A stretch of 16,308 nt of DNA from JACMLD01 sp964245425 (GCA_964245425.1 CAXTMV010000109.1:1-16308); one strand, 5' to 3'; shown: positions 1-6,682, counted from the stretch's first letter. Notes: a model not told the origin generated them from the letters alone. Numbers and translations: made by a program.

Positions 1-320
1 GATGTGTTGATTTGCTGCAGGCAATCCGCCTGGTTGATATGAGAATAAACGCTATGGTGCTGCCAGCTTTGCCAAAGTTCGTTCAGGTAAAACAAATCAT
101 TTTCCGTGTAGGGCTTGTTGTCGATATAGGCCAGCAGGCCAGACGCCACGCTATGCGGATCAAACAAAATGCCATTCGGGTTTTGTAACACATCAAATTT
201 AAGATCCTGCAACCGGTTGCCAATATGTTCCGTAAAACAGGAACCGATCAGTAGGATACTGTCGCGGTAGGTAATCGGCCGCGGCATGATCGGGATGGTA
301 ATCGGTAACTGAAATTCCAT
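1..320 (-). CDS. GSCFA-domain protein, 5' part only
   Basis: The minus-strand frame opens with ATG at 320-318 and runs off the left edge without a stop, giving about 106 residues. It begins MEFQLPITIPIM and carries LLIGSCFTEHIG near residues 23-34, the Gly-Ser-Cys-Phe-Ala-like motif that names the GSCFA family. It continues with NPNGILFDPHSVA, also typical of that family. GSCFA proteins are common in Bacteroidota and resemble SGNH/GDSL hydrolases, where the motif Ser would be the nucleophile; the substrate is unknown. The gene follows the hypothetical gene ending at 408 by 87 bases with no clear -7 box between, so it may be the last gene of the HMG-CoA lyase transcript. The family call is firm; the enzymatic role is inference because the C-terminal part lies outside the window. 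Confidence 0.88.
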   Translation of the reverse strand, partial: MEFQLPITIPIMPRPITYRDSILLIGSCFTEHIGNRLQDLKFDVLQNPNGILFDPHSVASGLLAYIDNKPYTENDLFYLNELWQSWQHHSVYSHINQADCLQQINT

Positions 321-346
321 ACGTTGTTTGCTATTTGTTATCTCTA

Positions 347-422
347 ATGGCTAATGTGTTGCTGACTGATTTTTTTTGCGTGACGAAGCAGCTCAGCCAT
401 CTACACATCAGCCATCAGCCAT
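347..422. repeat. Inverted repeat with CAGCCAT words between two minus-strand genes
   Basis: ATGGCTAATGTGT at 347-359 is matched by the reverse complement of 403-415 (ATGGCTGATGTGT) with one mismatch, across a 43-base spacer. CAGCCAT also occurs three times, at 394-400, 409-415 and 416-422. The last copies lie in the final codons of the hypothetical gene, so its C-terminal Met-Ala-Asp-Gly is encoded by the repeat. There is no T-run in the right place for an intrinsic terminator in either direction. Its function is unknown. Confidence 0.55.
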
Positions 423-890
423 TTTATATTCAAGTATCATCGTTTCTCCTGCGGGCAGCGCCTTCCATTCGTTGACCAGTTGGTTCAGGTAAGATCTAAC
501 CGCCTCAATATCATTTTGCAGGAGTACCGGCGTTGCAAACCCGTGCTGCATGTCAGTAAAAGCGGCTGCCAGTACTTCGTTGAAACGGTCGAACGGTCCG
601 CGGGTAGTTTCCATCAAAAAAAGGTTGGCCATATTTTCTGCATAACAGGCTTCCTGTGTAATGTTGATCTGCCCTCTTTTTTCCCGGTTTTCAAAGTCAT
701 GTATGTCCATTCCATTGTTCAGCAGGCCCATAAATGCTGTTGTATATCTCAGTGTCTTTTCAAGGGCAAAATGACTGAGATCATGCTGCACAAAAAAATC
801 GCTTGCCTTCATCCAGGTAGTGGTGCCATTGTCTCTTTCATAACAAATGATATGCGGCTTGCCGGTATTCCTGGTTATCCGTATCTCCAT
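408..890 (-). CDS. Conserved hypothetical protein, 160 aa
   Basis: I do not recognise a named domain. The protein is soluble, with no signal peptide or membrane segment. It starts MEIRITRNTGKPH and has a central stretch, TWMKASDFFVQHDLSHFALE at about residues 24-43, rich in His, Asp and aromatic residues and of the kind that is usually conserved in a family. HDLSH could be a metal or active-site motif, but that is speculation. Its ATG (890-888) shares one base with the TAA of the HMG-CoA lyase gene (TAATG), so the two are almost certainly translated in series from one mRNA. Its last codons lie in a small repeat. The coupling suggests, but does not prove, a role linked to acyl-CoA or leucine breakdown. 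Confidence 0.8.
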   Translation of the reverse strand: MEIRITRNTGKPHIICYERDNGTTTWMKASDFFVQHDLSHFALEKTLRYTTAFMGLLNNGMDIHDFENREKRGQINITQEACYAENMANLFLMETTRGPFDRFNEVLAAAFTDMQHGFATPVLLQNDIEAVRSYLNQLVNEWKALPAGETMILEYKMADG

Positions 891-1768
891 TACACAAATA
901 TTTGCGCGGCCAGTTGACTACAGGTTGCCAGCGCGTTCATATTGATATCAATGGGATAACCTTTTGCCGCCAGCCGGTTGATCATCTTTTCTGTATCCAG
1001 GTTGCCCACCAGCTCATCTCCCGCCATCGGGCAACCGCCAATACCTTTGAGGGCTCCATCAAACCTTCTGCAACCTGCCTCCAAGGCCGCATCAAGTTTG
1101 GCCGTCCAGTTATCATGCGATGCATGCAGGTGCACACCTATTTCATGGCCAGGCAATTGTTTTACCAGGTAACCGGTCATCCTGGAAACCTGTTCCGGCG
1201 TGGCCAGTCCAACCGTATCGGCGAGGGAAATGGTCTTTATGTCCAGTTTCGCGATCCTGTCCGCCCATTCAAAAACAATTTCTTCGGAATACGGATCTCC
1301 GTAAGGATTGCCAAATCCCATCGATAGATAAACCACCAGCTGCCGGTTGTTTTTTATACACAGCTCCTGGATATCTTCTACCCTTATCAGCGATTCTTCT
1401 ACAGAGCTGTTGGCATTCCGCTGCTGAAACGTCTCGGAAACGGAAAAAGGAAATCCCAGGTAACTGATAGCATCGTAGGTCAACGCTTCTTCTGCCCCGC
1501 GCTGGTTGGCTACAATGGCCAGCAGTTTTGTATTACCGGCATGGGTGTTGAGCCGTGGTATCACCTCTTTGCTGTCAGCCATCTGTGGAATGGCTTTGGC
1601 AGAAACAAAACTGCCGGCATCAATGGTATCAAAGCCCACCTGCAGCAAGGCGTTGATGTACTCGATTTTCTTTTCAGTGGGTATAAAATGCGGCCAGCCC
1701 TGCAGGGCATCGCGGGGACATTCGATTAGGCGGATGGCGGATGCCTGGTGGCGGCTGTCTGCTGTCAT
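890..1768 (-). CDS. mvaB: Hydroxymethylglutaryl-CoA lyase
   Basis: This is a cytoplasmic TIM-barrel enzyme of the HMGL-like family. It splits (S)-3-hydroxy-3-methylglutaryl-CoA into acetyl-CoA and acetoacetate, the last step of leucine degradation. Numbered from the chosen start (292 aa), it has ECPRD at 16-20 (catalytic Arg and metal-binding Asp), HLH at 213-215 (metal ligands), GGCPMAG at 244-250 (active-site Cys246) and VGNLDTE at 254-260 (metal-binding Asn). The open frame extends upstream to 1819, but those 17 codons encode a hydrophobic run with no family counterpart. The ATG at 1768 puts ECPRD close to the N-terminus as usual and leaves a short leader behind the -7 boxes. Homologous barrels act on citramalate or isopropylmalate, but the GGCP and HLH motifs favour HMG-CoA lyase. 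Confidence 0.92.
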   Translation of the reverse strand: MTADSRHQASAIRLIECPRDALQGWPHFIPTEKKIEYINALLQVGFDTIDAGSFVSAKAIPQMADSKEVIPRLNTHAGNTKLLAIVANQRGAEEALTYDAISYLGFPFSVSETFQQRNANSSVEESLIRVEDIQELCIKNNRQLVVYLSMGFGNPYGDPYSEEIVFEWADRIAKLDIKTISLADTVGLATPEQVSRMTGYLVKQLPGHEIGVHLHASHDNWTAKLDAALEAGCRRFDGALKGIGGCPMAGDELVGNLDTEKMINRLAAKGYPIDINMNALATCSQLAAQIFV

Positions 1769-1786
1769 GTAATGCAATTCAAAAAT

Positions 1787-1808
1787 CAAAAGTAACAATG
1801 CAAAAGTA
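1787..1808 (-). promoter_or_regulatory. Two tandem TANNTTTG -7 boxes upstream of HMG-CoA lyase
   Basis: On the minus strand TACTTTTG occurs at 1808-1801 and again at 1794-1787. Both match the Bacteroidota -7 consensus TANNTTTG exactly and lie 14 bases apart. Either gives a short leader before the ATG at 1768. No clear TTG -33 element lies about 19 bases upstream of either. They fall in the 81-base gap after rlmB, so HMG-CoA lyase probably has its own promoter. This also argues against the longer upstream start at 1819. Confidence 0.5.
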
Positions 1809-1849
1809 AAAACCGCCACATTTTATTCTCCACAGTAACACAGGCTCCC

Positions 1850-2584
1850 TTACATCCGCTGCCGCATGGCTTCATACAATATCATGCCTGCCGCCACGGA
1901 TACATTGAGCGATTCAAAATCACCCTTCATGGGGATATTGAATTTTTCATCGCATATCTTCATCAGCGCAGGGTACACGCCTTTGTCTTCACTGCCCATA
2001 ATAACCACCACCGGCTCCTCCAGTTTCAATTGATGCAGGGTAACCGAAGCTGTCATTTCACTGGCAAAAACTTTTATCCCGTTCAGGTGCAATTCATCTA
2101 CTGCTTTCATCAAACTGTTCACCCGGCAAACATGTATTTTTTCGAGCGCACCGGCAGACGATTTAATGGCTTCTTCATTTAAAGCGCCTACGCCTTTATC
2201 AGGAATAATCAGGGCCTGTGCGCCGCAGCAAAGCGCGGTACGGGCAATGGCGCCGATATTACGCACATCGGTCACGCCATCCAGCATGATGAAGAGCGGG
2301 GTATCGCCGCTACCTACCACCTGGTCGATAACCTCTTGCAGGTTCATGTAGGCTATCATTGCGGCGAAAGCAATAACGCCCTGGTGACTGGCCCTGGTCA
2401 GTCCGTGCAATTTTTCCGGCGGCACCTGCTGGATGGGTATATTATTTTCTTTTGCCAGTTTCCGTATCTCGCCGATTGATTCGCCACTGACATTTCGCTG
2501 GAATAATATTTTATCGATGCCCCGGCCCGACTGGATGGCTTCCACCAGCGGCTGACGGCCTATAATAAGAGATGATGGCTTCAA
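1850..2584 (-). CDS. rlmB: 23S rRNA (guanosine-2'-O-)-methyltransferase RlmB, SpoU/TrmH family
   Basis: This SPOUT-class enzyme transfers a methyl group from SAM to a 2'-hydroxyl, by family precedent G2251 of 23S rRNA. Residues 6-80 form the SpoU substrate-binding domain (IIGRQPLVEAI near the start). The catalytic domain shows DVRNIGAIARTA at 106-117 (motif 1, Asn109), VIMGSEDKGV at 194-203 (motif 2) and ESLNVSVAAGMILYE at 224-238 (motif 3, part of the SAM-binding knot). The 244 aa length is normal. The start codon is TTG (2584-2582): an in-frame TAA sits directly before it, and the next in-frame ATG would remove the N-terminal domain. It lies 10 bases after the Nudix stop and is probably co-transcribed with it. 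RlmB versus another TrmH-like paralogue is very likely but not certain. Confidence 0.9.
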   Translation of the reverse strand: MKPSSLIIGRQPLVEAIQSGRGIDKILFQRNVSGESIGEIRKLAKENNIPIQQVPPEKLHGLTRASHQGVIAFAAMIAYMNLQEVIDQVVGSGDTPLFIMLDGVTDVRNIGAIARTALCCGAQALIIPDKGVGALNEEAIKSSAGALEKIHVCRVNSLMKAVDELHLNGIKVFASEMTASVTLHQLKLEEPVVVIMGSEDKGVYPALMKICDEKFNIPMKGDFESLNVSVAAGMILYEAMRQRM

Positions 2585-2594
2585 TTAAATATTT

Positions 2595-3158
2595 TTAAGG
2601 TTGGATGCCGCCGGTCAGCAGCATCAGTTTAACTTTTAATATGGCCGCAACAGACATCGAATCGGTGATCTGCCCGTTTGCTACCATCGCATAGGCTTCT
2701 TCAAAAGGTATTTTTCTTACCTGTAACTGTTCTGTTTCTTCCGGTTCGGGTGCATGCTGGGCCAGCTGCCTGGCGAGGAATACCTGCCCGTACTCGTCAC
2801 TAACGGAGTTGGACAGGTGAAAATCCATCAGCTTTACCCATTCTGCTGCTACCAGCCCGGTTTCTTCCAGCAGTTCTCTTTTGGCGGAGGCCAGTATCTC
2901 CGTGCCGGCAGGGCCGCCGCCTTCGGGTATTTCCCAGGAATATTGGTTCAGGGTAAACCTGTATTGCCCTACAAGGTACGTATTGAGGGCGGCATCCAGC
3001 GGCAAAATGCCAATGGCCCGGTTCTTAAAATGCACTTTGCCGTAGATCCCTTTTCCGCCGGAGGGATTAAGAACAGCGTACTCAGTCACCCGTATCCAAG
3101 GGTTATCGTATACCGGTTTTTCTGCCAGTATCGTCCAGGGGTTATGCATTTCATTCAT
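2595..3158 (-). CDS. Nudix hydrolase, ADP-ribose-pyrophosphatase-like
   Basis: This 187 aa soluble protein resembles the ADP-ribose/nucleoside-diphosphate-sugar pyrophosphatase branch of the Nudix family. EIPEGG at 76-81 precedes the Nudix box at 80-102, where RELLEETGL (94-102) supplies the metal-binding glutamates. The first conserved Glu of the box (Gx5E) is Thr86 here, with Glu87 one place later. An N-terminal beta domain (residues 5-75), as in ADP-ribose pyrophosphatases, is present. The start ATG at 3158 has an alternative three codons in (3149). The gene begins only 12 bases after the metK terminator hairpin, so its promoter must lie in or before the hairpin or almost at the start codon; TATTTTCG just before the ATG is one mismatch from a -7 box. 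rlmB follows after 10 bases. The substrate cannot be fixed from sequence. Confidence 0.88.
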   Translation of the reverse strand: MNEMHNPWTILAEKPVYDNPWIRVTEYAVLNPSGGKGIYGKVHFKNRAIGILPLDAALNTYLVGQYRFTLNQYSWEIPEGGGPAGTEILASAKRELLEETGLVAAEWVKLMDFHLSNSVSDEYGQVFLARQLAQHAPEPEETEQLQVRKIPFEEAYAMVANGQITDSMSVAAILKVKLMLLTGGIQP

Positions 3159-3170
3159 GGGTCGAAAATA

Positions 3171-3200
3171 AAAAAACCTCCCGGATGCGGGAGGTTTTTT
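3171..3200 (-). terminator. Rho-independent terminator after metK
   Basis: AAAAAACCTCCCG at 3171-3183 pairs perfectly with CGGGAGGTTTTTT at 3188-3200 around a 4-base loop. On the minus strand it is a GC-rich 7-bp core followed by a T tract, 15 bases past the metK stop. The flanking A tract makes it able to work in both directions. It sits immediately before the Nudix start codon. Confidence 0.93.
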
Positions 3201-3214
3201 TATTATTCGTTGTT

Positions 3215-4468
3215 CTATTTTAACCCGAATGCTTTCTTTACTTTGGGAACATAGTCCAGCTTCTCCCAGGTAAACAGTTCAACCTTTTTCTTTACCGATT
3301 TTCCGTCGGGCGAAGTAAAGGTTTTTTCAACCACTTCTGATTTACGGCCCATATGGCCATAGGCAGCGGTTTCGCTGTAAATAGGGTTGCGCAGTTTCAA
3401 ACGCTGTTCAATAAAATAAGGGCGCATGTCAAATATACCTGCTACCATTTTACCAATTTCGCCATCGGTCATACTTACCTTGGCCGTGCCATAGGTATTT
3501 ACGTTGATGGAAGTAGGCTGTGCTACACCAATGGCATAAGACACCTGCACCAGTACTTCATCTGCCAGGCCGGCCGCTACCAGGTTCTTGGCAATATGGC
3601 GGGTGGCATAAGCAGCTGAACGGTCTACCTTGCTGGGATCTTTACCGCTGAAGGCACCGCCGCCGTGTGCACCCTTTCCGCCGTAGGTGTCTACAATAAT
3701 TTTACGGCCGGTTAAACCGGTGTCGCCATGCGGACCGCCGATGACAAACTTACCGGTTGGGTTAATATGGTATTTGATCTTGTCGTTAAACAGCTTGGCG
3801 TATTTCTTATATTTTGCTTTTACCCGGGGTATCAGGATGCTCACCATGTCTTCCTGGATCTTTTTCAGCATTTTCGCTTCAGCGTCGAAGTCGTCGTGCT
3901 GGGTAGATACCACAATAGCGTCTATCCGTACGGGTTGGTTATTATCGTCGTATTCAAGTGTTACCTGGCTTTTTGCGTCGGGGCGCAGGTATTTGATTTG
4001 TTTATTCTCGCGGCGCAGCGCAGCCAGCTCAATTAAGATTTTATGGGCCAGGTCCAAGGCAAGCGGCATATAGTCGTCTGTTTCATTGGAAGCATAGCCA
4101 AACATCATACCCTGGTCGCCGGCACCCTGCTCTTCTTTCTTCTTTTTATCTACGCCCTGGTTAATATCGGCTGATTGTTCATGTATGGCAGAAAGGATAC
4201 CGCAGGAATTGGCTTCGAACATGTATTCGCTCTTCGTGTAACCGATTTTACGGATTACGCCACGGGCTATTTCCTGCACATCCAGGTAGGCTTTTGATTT
4301 TACTTCACCGGCAAGAACCACCTGGCCGGTCGTTACCAATGTTTCACAGGCTACTTTAGACTGGGGGTCAAATGCCAGGAAATTGTCAATAAGGGCATCA
4401 GATATCTGGTCGGCCAATTTATCAGGGTGACCTTCAGAAACACTTTCCGACGTAAACAAATAAGGCAT
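3215..4468 (-). CDS. metK: S-adenosylmethionine synthetase
   Basis: MetK condenses methionine and ATP into S-adenosylmethionine, releasing phosphate and pyrophosphate; it is a cytoplasmic, usually tetrameric, Mg- and K-dependent enzyme. The 417 aa chain has SEGHPDKLADQISDA from residue 11 (catalytic His14, metal-binding Asp16), family signature 1 GAGDQGMMFGYA at 115-126 and signature 2 GGGAFSGKD at 269-277. It is slightly longer than the E. coli enzyme (about 384 aa), with a Lys-rich insert near residues 108-112 and extra residues after 150. The ATG at 4468 fits the family N-terminus. A -7 box lies about 100 bases upstream, a small leader hairpin lies between, and a strong terminator follows the stop, so it is probably monocistronic. 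Its product feeds RlmB and the radical SAM enzyme in this window. Confidence 0.98.
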   Translation of the reverse strand: MPYLFTSESVSEGHPDKLADQISDALIDNFLAFDPQSKVACETLVTTGQVVLAGEVKSKAYLDVQEIARGVIRKIGYTKSEYMFEANSCGILSAIHEQSADINQGVDKKKKEEQGAGDQGMMFGYASNETDDYMPLALDLAHKILIELAALRRENKQIKYLRPDAKSQVTLEYDDNNQPVRIDAIVVSTQHDDFDAEAKMLKKIQEDMVSILIPRVKAKYKKYAKLFNDKIKYHINPTGKFVIGGPHGDTGLTGRKIIVDTYGGKGAHGGGAFSGKDPSKVDRSAAYATRHIAKNLVAAGLADEVLVQVSYAIGVAQPTSINVNTYGTAKVSMTDGEIGKMVAGIFDMRPYFIEQRLKLRNPIYSETAAYGHMGRKSEVVEKTFTSPDGKSVKKKVELFTWEKLDYVPKVKKAFGLK

Positions 4469-4501
4469 AGAGAAGAATTGTTTTTAATGACTGTTATTAA
4501 T

Positions 4502-4522
4502 AAGGTTAAATCCTGAAACCTT
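4502..4522 (-). promoter_or_regulatory. Hairpin in the metK leader
   Basis: On the minus strand AAGGTT (4522-4517) pairs perfectly with AACCTT (4507-4502) around a 9-base loop, about 34 bases upstream of the metK ATG and inside the predicted leader. No T tract follows, so it is not an intrinsic terminator. It might affect translation or stability. It does not fit the SAM riboswitch classes I can recall. Confidence 0.35.
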
Positions 4523-4567
4523 CCGGTCAGCCATGTCAGTAGCTGCAGGCAGTATTTTCCAGTTGCG

Positions 4568-4575
4568 CAAAGATA
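4568..4575 (-). promoter_or_regulatory. Predicted -7 box of metK
   Basis: TATCTTTG on the minus strand matches the Bacteroidota consensus TANNTTTG exactly and is followed by C, as in most other boxes of this window. It would give a metK leader of roughly 90 bases. No TTG -33 element is evident, but an A/T-only AATA tract lies 22-37 bases upstream. Confidence 0.55.
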
Positions 4576-4596
4576 ATCGCCGGTTTCAGATTTTGG

Positions 4597-4612
4597 AATA
4601 AATAAATAAATA
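4597..4612. repeat. AATA tetranucleotide tract, four copies
   Basis: Four perfect AATA units run from 4597 to 4612, directly upstream of the metK -7 box in the minus-strand sense. The tract may act as an A/T-rich upstream element. Tetranucleotide tracts can also vary in copy number, but four copies is short for that. Confidence 0.6.
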
Positions 4613-4806
4613 ATTAGGCAAGCAGGATTTTTTGTTACGAAGACAGCTGCATGTATCAGCAGCCAGCAGCACGCTACACAGCACCGCGTTAACTTTATCT
4701 GCACAGTTCTAACGCCGGGCAATCAGTTGAAACAGGCATTCTTATGGCTGCAATAAGCTGGTGAAGACGGTTGTCATCCCAATACGGGAAAGATAGGCGC
4801 GGCCAT

Positions 4807-5622
4807 TTACTTGGCCAGATCAGTATACAACTGAAGATAATCGGTTAAATCGCTTTCGGCGTTATATGCAAGCACTTTTTTGCCTTTTACCTTGCCGAAT
4901 TCATCCACCAGCTTCTTCTCCACTTTTTCTGCTCCGAAGGTAATGGCATCCGCACTGGCCGCACCTCCCCGGAACATGGCGGCATTGCTGGCATCTTTAA
5001 AAACCTCCAGGTCCTTATCCTTTAAAAAAGCCGGGTTAATATTGGCAATTTTCAGGAAATCAGCCCCCAGCTTTTCTTTAAATGTATTCTGACCGATGGA
5101 AAAGATAACCTTGCTATGAGAAAATACAGGTTCTTTTTTATAGACCGTTTTGAGGTACAAGGGTATCAAACCGGTCATCCAGCCGCTGCAATGAATAATA
5201 TCGGGTGGCCAGCCAAACTTTTTTACGGTTTCGAGTGCTCCTTTGCAAAAAAACACCGCGCGGAGGCCATTGTCTTCAAACCATTTTTCCTTTTCGTCGT
5301 GAAAAATATATTTGCGCTTAAAAAGATCCTCATTATCAAGAAAGTAAACCTGCAGACGGGCATTGGGCAGCGAGGCCACTTTGATCTGAAGCGGGTAATC
5401 GTCGTTATCAACAGAAACATTGATGCCAGACAGGCGAACCACCTCATGTAAGCGATGCCGCCGCTCATTAATAACACCAAACCGGGGCATAATGCACCTG
5501 ATTTCAAAACCAGTGTCATTTGATTTAATGGCCAGCTTATTCACGATCTCGGAAAACTCTGTCATCTCCAGGTAGGGGGACATTTCGCTGGCTATGAATA
5601 AAATTCTTTTCTTTGTTGACAT
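4807..5622 (-). CDS. Glycogen/starch-synthase-like protein, GT5 N-terminal domain only, degenerate
   Basis: The 271 aa chain follows the N-terminal domain of GT5 glycogen/starch synthases: KRILFIASEMSPY at 5-17, IRCIMPRFGVI at 41-51, PDIIHCSGWMTGLIPLYLK at 140-158 (cf. the family's HxxDWHT), then FSIGQNTF at 174-181. A full synthase is about 470 aa with a second Rossmann domain that holds the nucleotide sugar; that half is absent. The ADP-glucose-binding KTGGL motif that should follow ASExxPY is replaced by EMTEF (19-23), and HxxDW is HCSGW (144-148). Glycogen synthesis is therefore unlikely, and a binding or regulatory role is more plausible. It is divergent from panC. Annotation pipelines would probably call it glycogen synthase, which I think is wrong for activity though right for ancestry. 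Confidence 0.82.
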   Translation of the reverse strand: MSTKKRILFIASEMSPYLEMTEFSEIVNKLAIKSNDTGFEIRCIMPRFGVINERRHRLHEVVRLSGINVSVDNDDYPLQIKVASLPNARLQVYFLDNEDLFKRKYIFHDEKEKWFEDNGLRAVFFCKGALETVKKFGWPPDIIHCSGWMTGLIPLYLKTVYKKEPVFSHSKVIFSIGQNTFKEKLGADFLKIANINPAFLKDKDLEVFKDASNAAMFRGGAASADAITFGAEKVEKKLVDEFGKVKGKKVLAYNAESDLTDYLQLYTDLAK

Positions 5623-5665
5623 TCGCGGCTTAAATTAATGAGCAAAGAGTAAAAAAAATGGTGGG

Positions 5666-5673
5666 CAAAGGTA
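5666..5673 (-). promoter_or_regulatory. Predicted -7 box of the GT5-like gene
   Basis: TACCTTTG on the minus strand matches TANNTTTG exactly and is followed by C. It lies 43 bases upstream of the ATG at 5622, in the 102-base gap shared with the divergent panC. No clear -33 TTG was found. I could not find an equally good box for panC on the plus strand. Confidence 0.5.
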
Positions 5674-5724
5674 AGGCTTTAAAACCGAAAAATCAGTATT
5701 ACAGGCACTTTCATTGTAAATAGT

Positions 5725-6570
5725 ATGCTTCTATTCAAAAAAACCGGGCTGCTGACAGCCTATCTCCAAACCGCCCGCAAGACAGGCAGAACCATCGGTT
5801 TTGTACCAACCATGGGCGCCCTGCACGCGGGCCATTTTGCGCTGATAGCCGCCGCAAAACCCGAAAATGAGCTTACCGTGGCCAGTATTTTTGTAAACCC
5901 CGCCCAGTTTAACGACAAAAAAGACTTTGACCAATACCCGGCCACCATTGAAAAAGATATGGAGGGACTGGTGGCAGCAGGCTGCGACCTGCTTTTCTGG
6001 CCAACTGCCGATGAAGTGTATCCCAACGGATATGATATGGCCGCCCATTATGACCTGGGTTACCTGGAAACAATACTGGAAGGCCAGTTCAGGCCCGGTC
6101 ACTTCCAGGGCGTCTGCAAGGTCATGCACCGCCTGCTGGACATTGTGCAGCCGCAGACCCTGTACATGGGCCAGAAAGACTACCAGCAATGCATGGTAGT
6201 GACCCGCCTGCTGGCCCTGTTGCAATTGCCCGTAACACTACGGGTATGCCCTACCCTGCGCGAGGCCGACGGCCTGGCCATGAGCAGCCGGAACACCCGC
6301 CTGGGCCCTGCGGCGCGCGAAAAAGCAGTGGGTATTTTCCGGTGCCTGCAATACCTGCAAAAACACCTGCAGCCGGGTAAACTCGCTGGCTTAACAGGAC
6401 AGGCCAGGACCTTGCTGGAAACCTACGATTTCAGGGTCGACTATGCAGCCGTGGCAGATGCCCTGACCCTGGAACCGGTAACCAACTGGAACGGGCAGCA
6501 GAAAATAGTGGCGCTGGTGGCAGCGTTCCAGGTTGACGTGCGCCTGATAGATAATATGCCGCTCAATTAA
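5725..6570 (+). CDS. panC: Pantothenate synthetase (pantoate-beta-alanine ligase)
   Basis: PanC joins pantoate and beta-alanine with ATP, via a pantoyl-adenylate, to give pantothenate, the precursor of coenzyme A. The 281 aa chain has the usual order: GFVPTMGALHAGH at 25-37 (nucleotide-binding HxGH at 34-37), SIFVNPAQF at 54-62, QFRPGHFQGV at 121-130, YMGQKDYQQ at 147-155 and AMSSRN at 185-190 (KMSKS-like loop). Length and start match the family. It diverges from the GT5-like gene. No panD (aspartate decarboxylase, source of beta-alanine) follows; the next gene is a flippase-like membrane protein 112 bases downstream. Identification is very secure. Confidence 0.98.
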   Translation: MLLFKKTGLLTAYLQTARKTGRTIGFVPTMGALHAGHFALIAAAKPENELTVASIFVNPAQFNDKKDFDQYPATIEKDMEGLVAAGCDLLFWPTADEVYPNGYDMAAHYDLGYLETILEGQFRPGHFQGVCKVMHRLLDIVQPQTLYMGQKDYQQCMVVTRLLALLQLPVTLRVCPTLREADGLAMSSRNTRLGPAAREKAVGIFRCLQYLQKHLQPGKLAGLTGQARTLLETYDFRVDYAAVADALTLEPVTNWNGQQKIVALVAAFQVDVRLIDNMPLN

Positions 6571-6682
6571 CCGGCCCGGTTTGAAAATTGATCCATCACT
6601 AACCTTATTCTTGTTAGCTTGCAACCATTATTATAAAATGCTGTTTACATTTACTTTTATCATCCTAAATTTTTTTTCATAG

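Larger units (their letters stand above)
4469..4806. other. Gene-free 338-base region upstream of metK
   Basis: The region separates the GT5-like gene (stop at 4807) from metK. Both are on the minus strand. It holds a metK -7 box (4568-4575), a leader hairpin (4502-4522), a four-copy AATA tract (4597-4612) and a small imperfect GCAGC-rich patch around 4645-4670. An open frame from 4722 to 4351 crosses it but runs into metK in another frame and has an improbable composition. I see no convincing terminator for the GT5-like gene; GGCCA/TGGCC around 4801-4816 is a weak 5-bp inverted repeat without a T tract. Confidence 0.6.

Noticed and set aside
394..422. CRISPR-like array from the CAGCCAT copies
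   Set aside because: Copies are 7 bases with irregular or no spacers, and no cas gene is near; it is a simple word repeat.
1769..1819. 17-residue hydrophobic N-terminal extension of HMG-CoA lyase, possibly a signal peptide
   Set aside because: The family is cytoplasmic and begins near the ECPRD motif; the extension covers two promoter boxes and lacks family similarity.
4502..4535. GATTTAACC in the metK leader, which recalls part of the SAM-II riboswitch
   Set aside because: The flanking pairing and the downstream pseudoknot sequence I recall for that class are absent; the word is explained by the 6-bp hairpin. A covariance-model search would settle it.
4351..4722. Open frame of 123 codons on the minus strand upstream of and overlapping metK
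   Set aside because: It overlaps the metK start in another frame, covers the metK promoter and leader, and its Cys-rich, low-pattern translation resembles no family.
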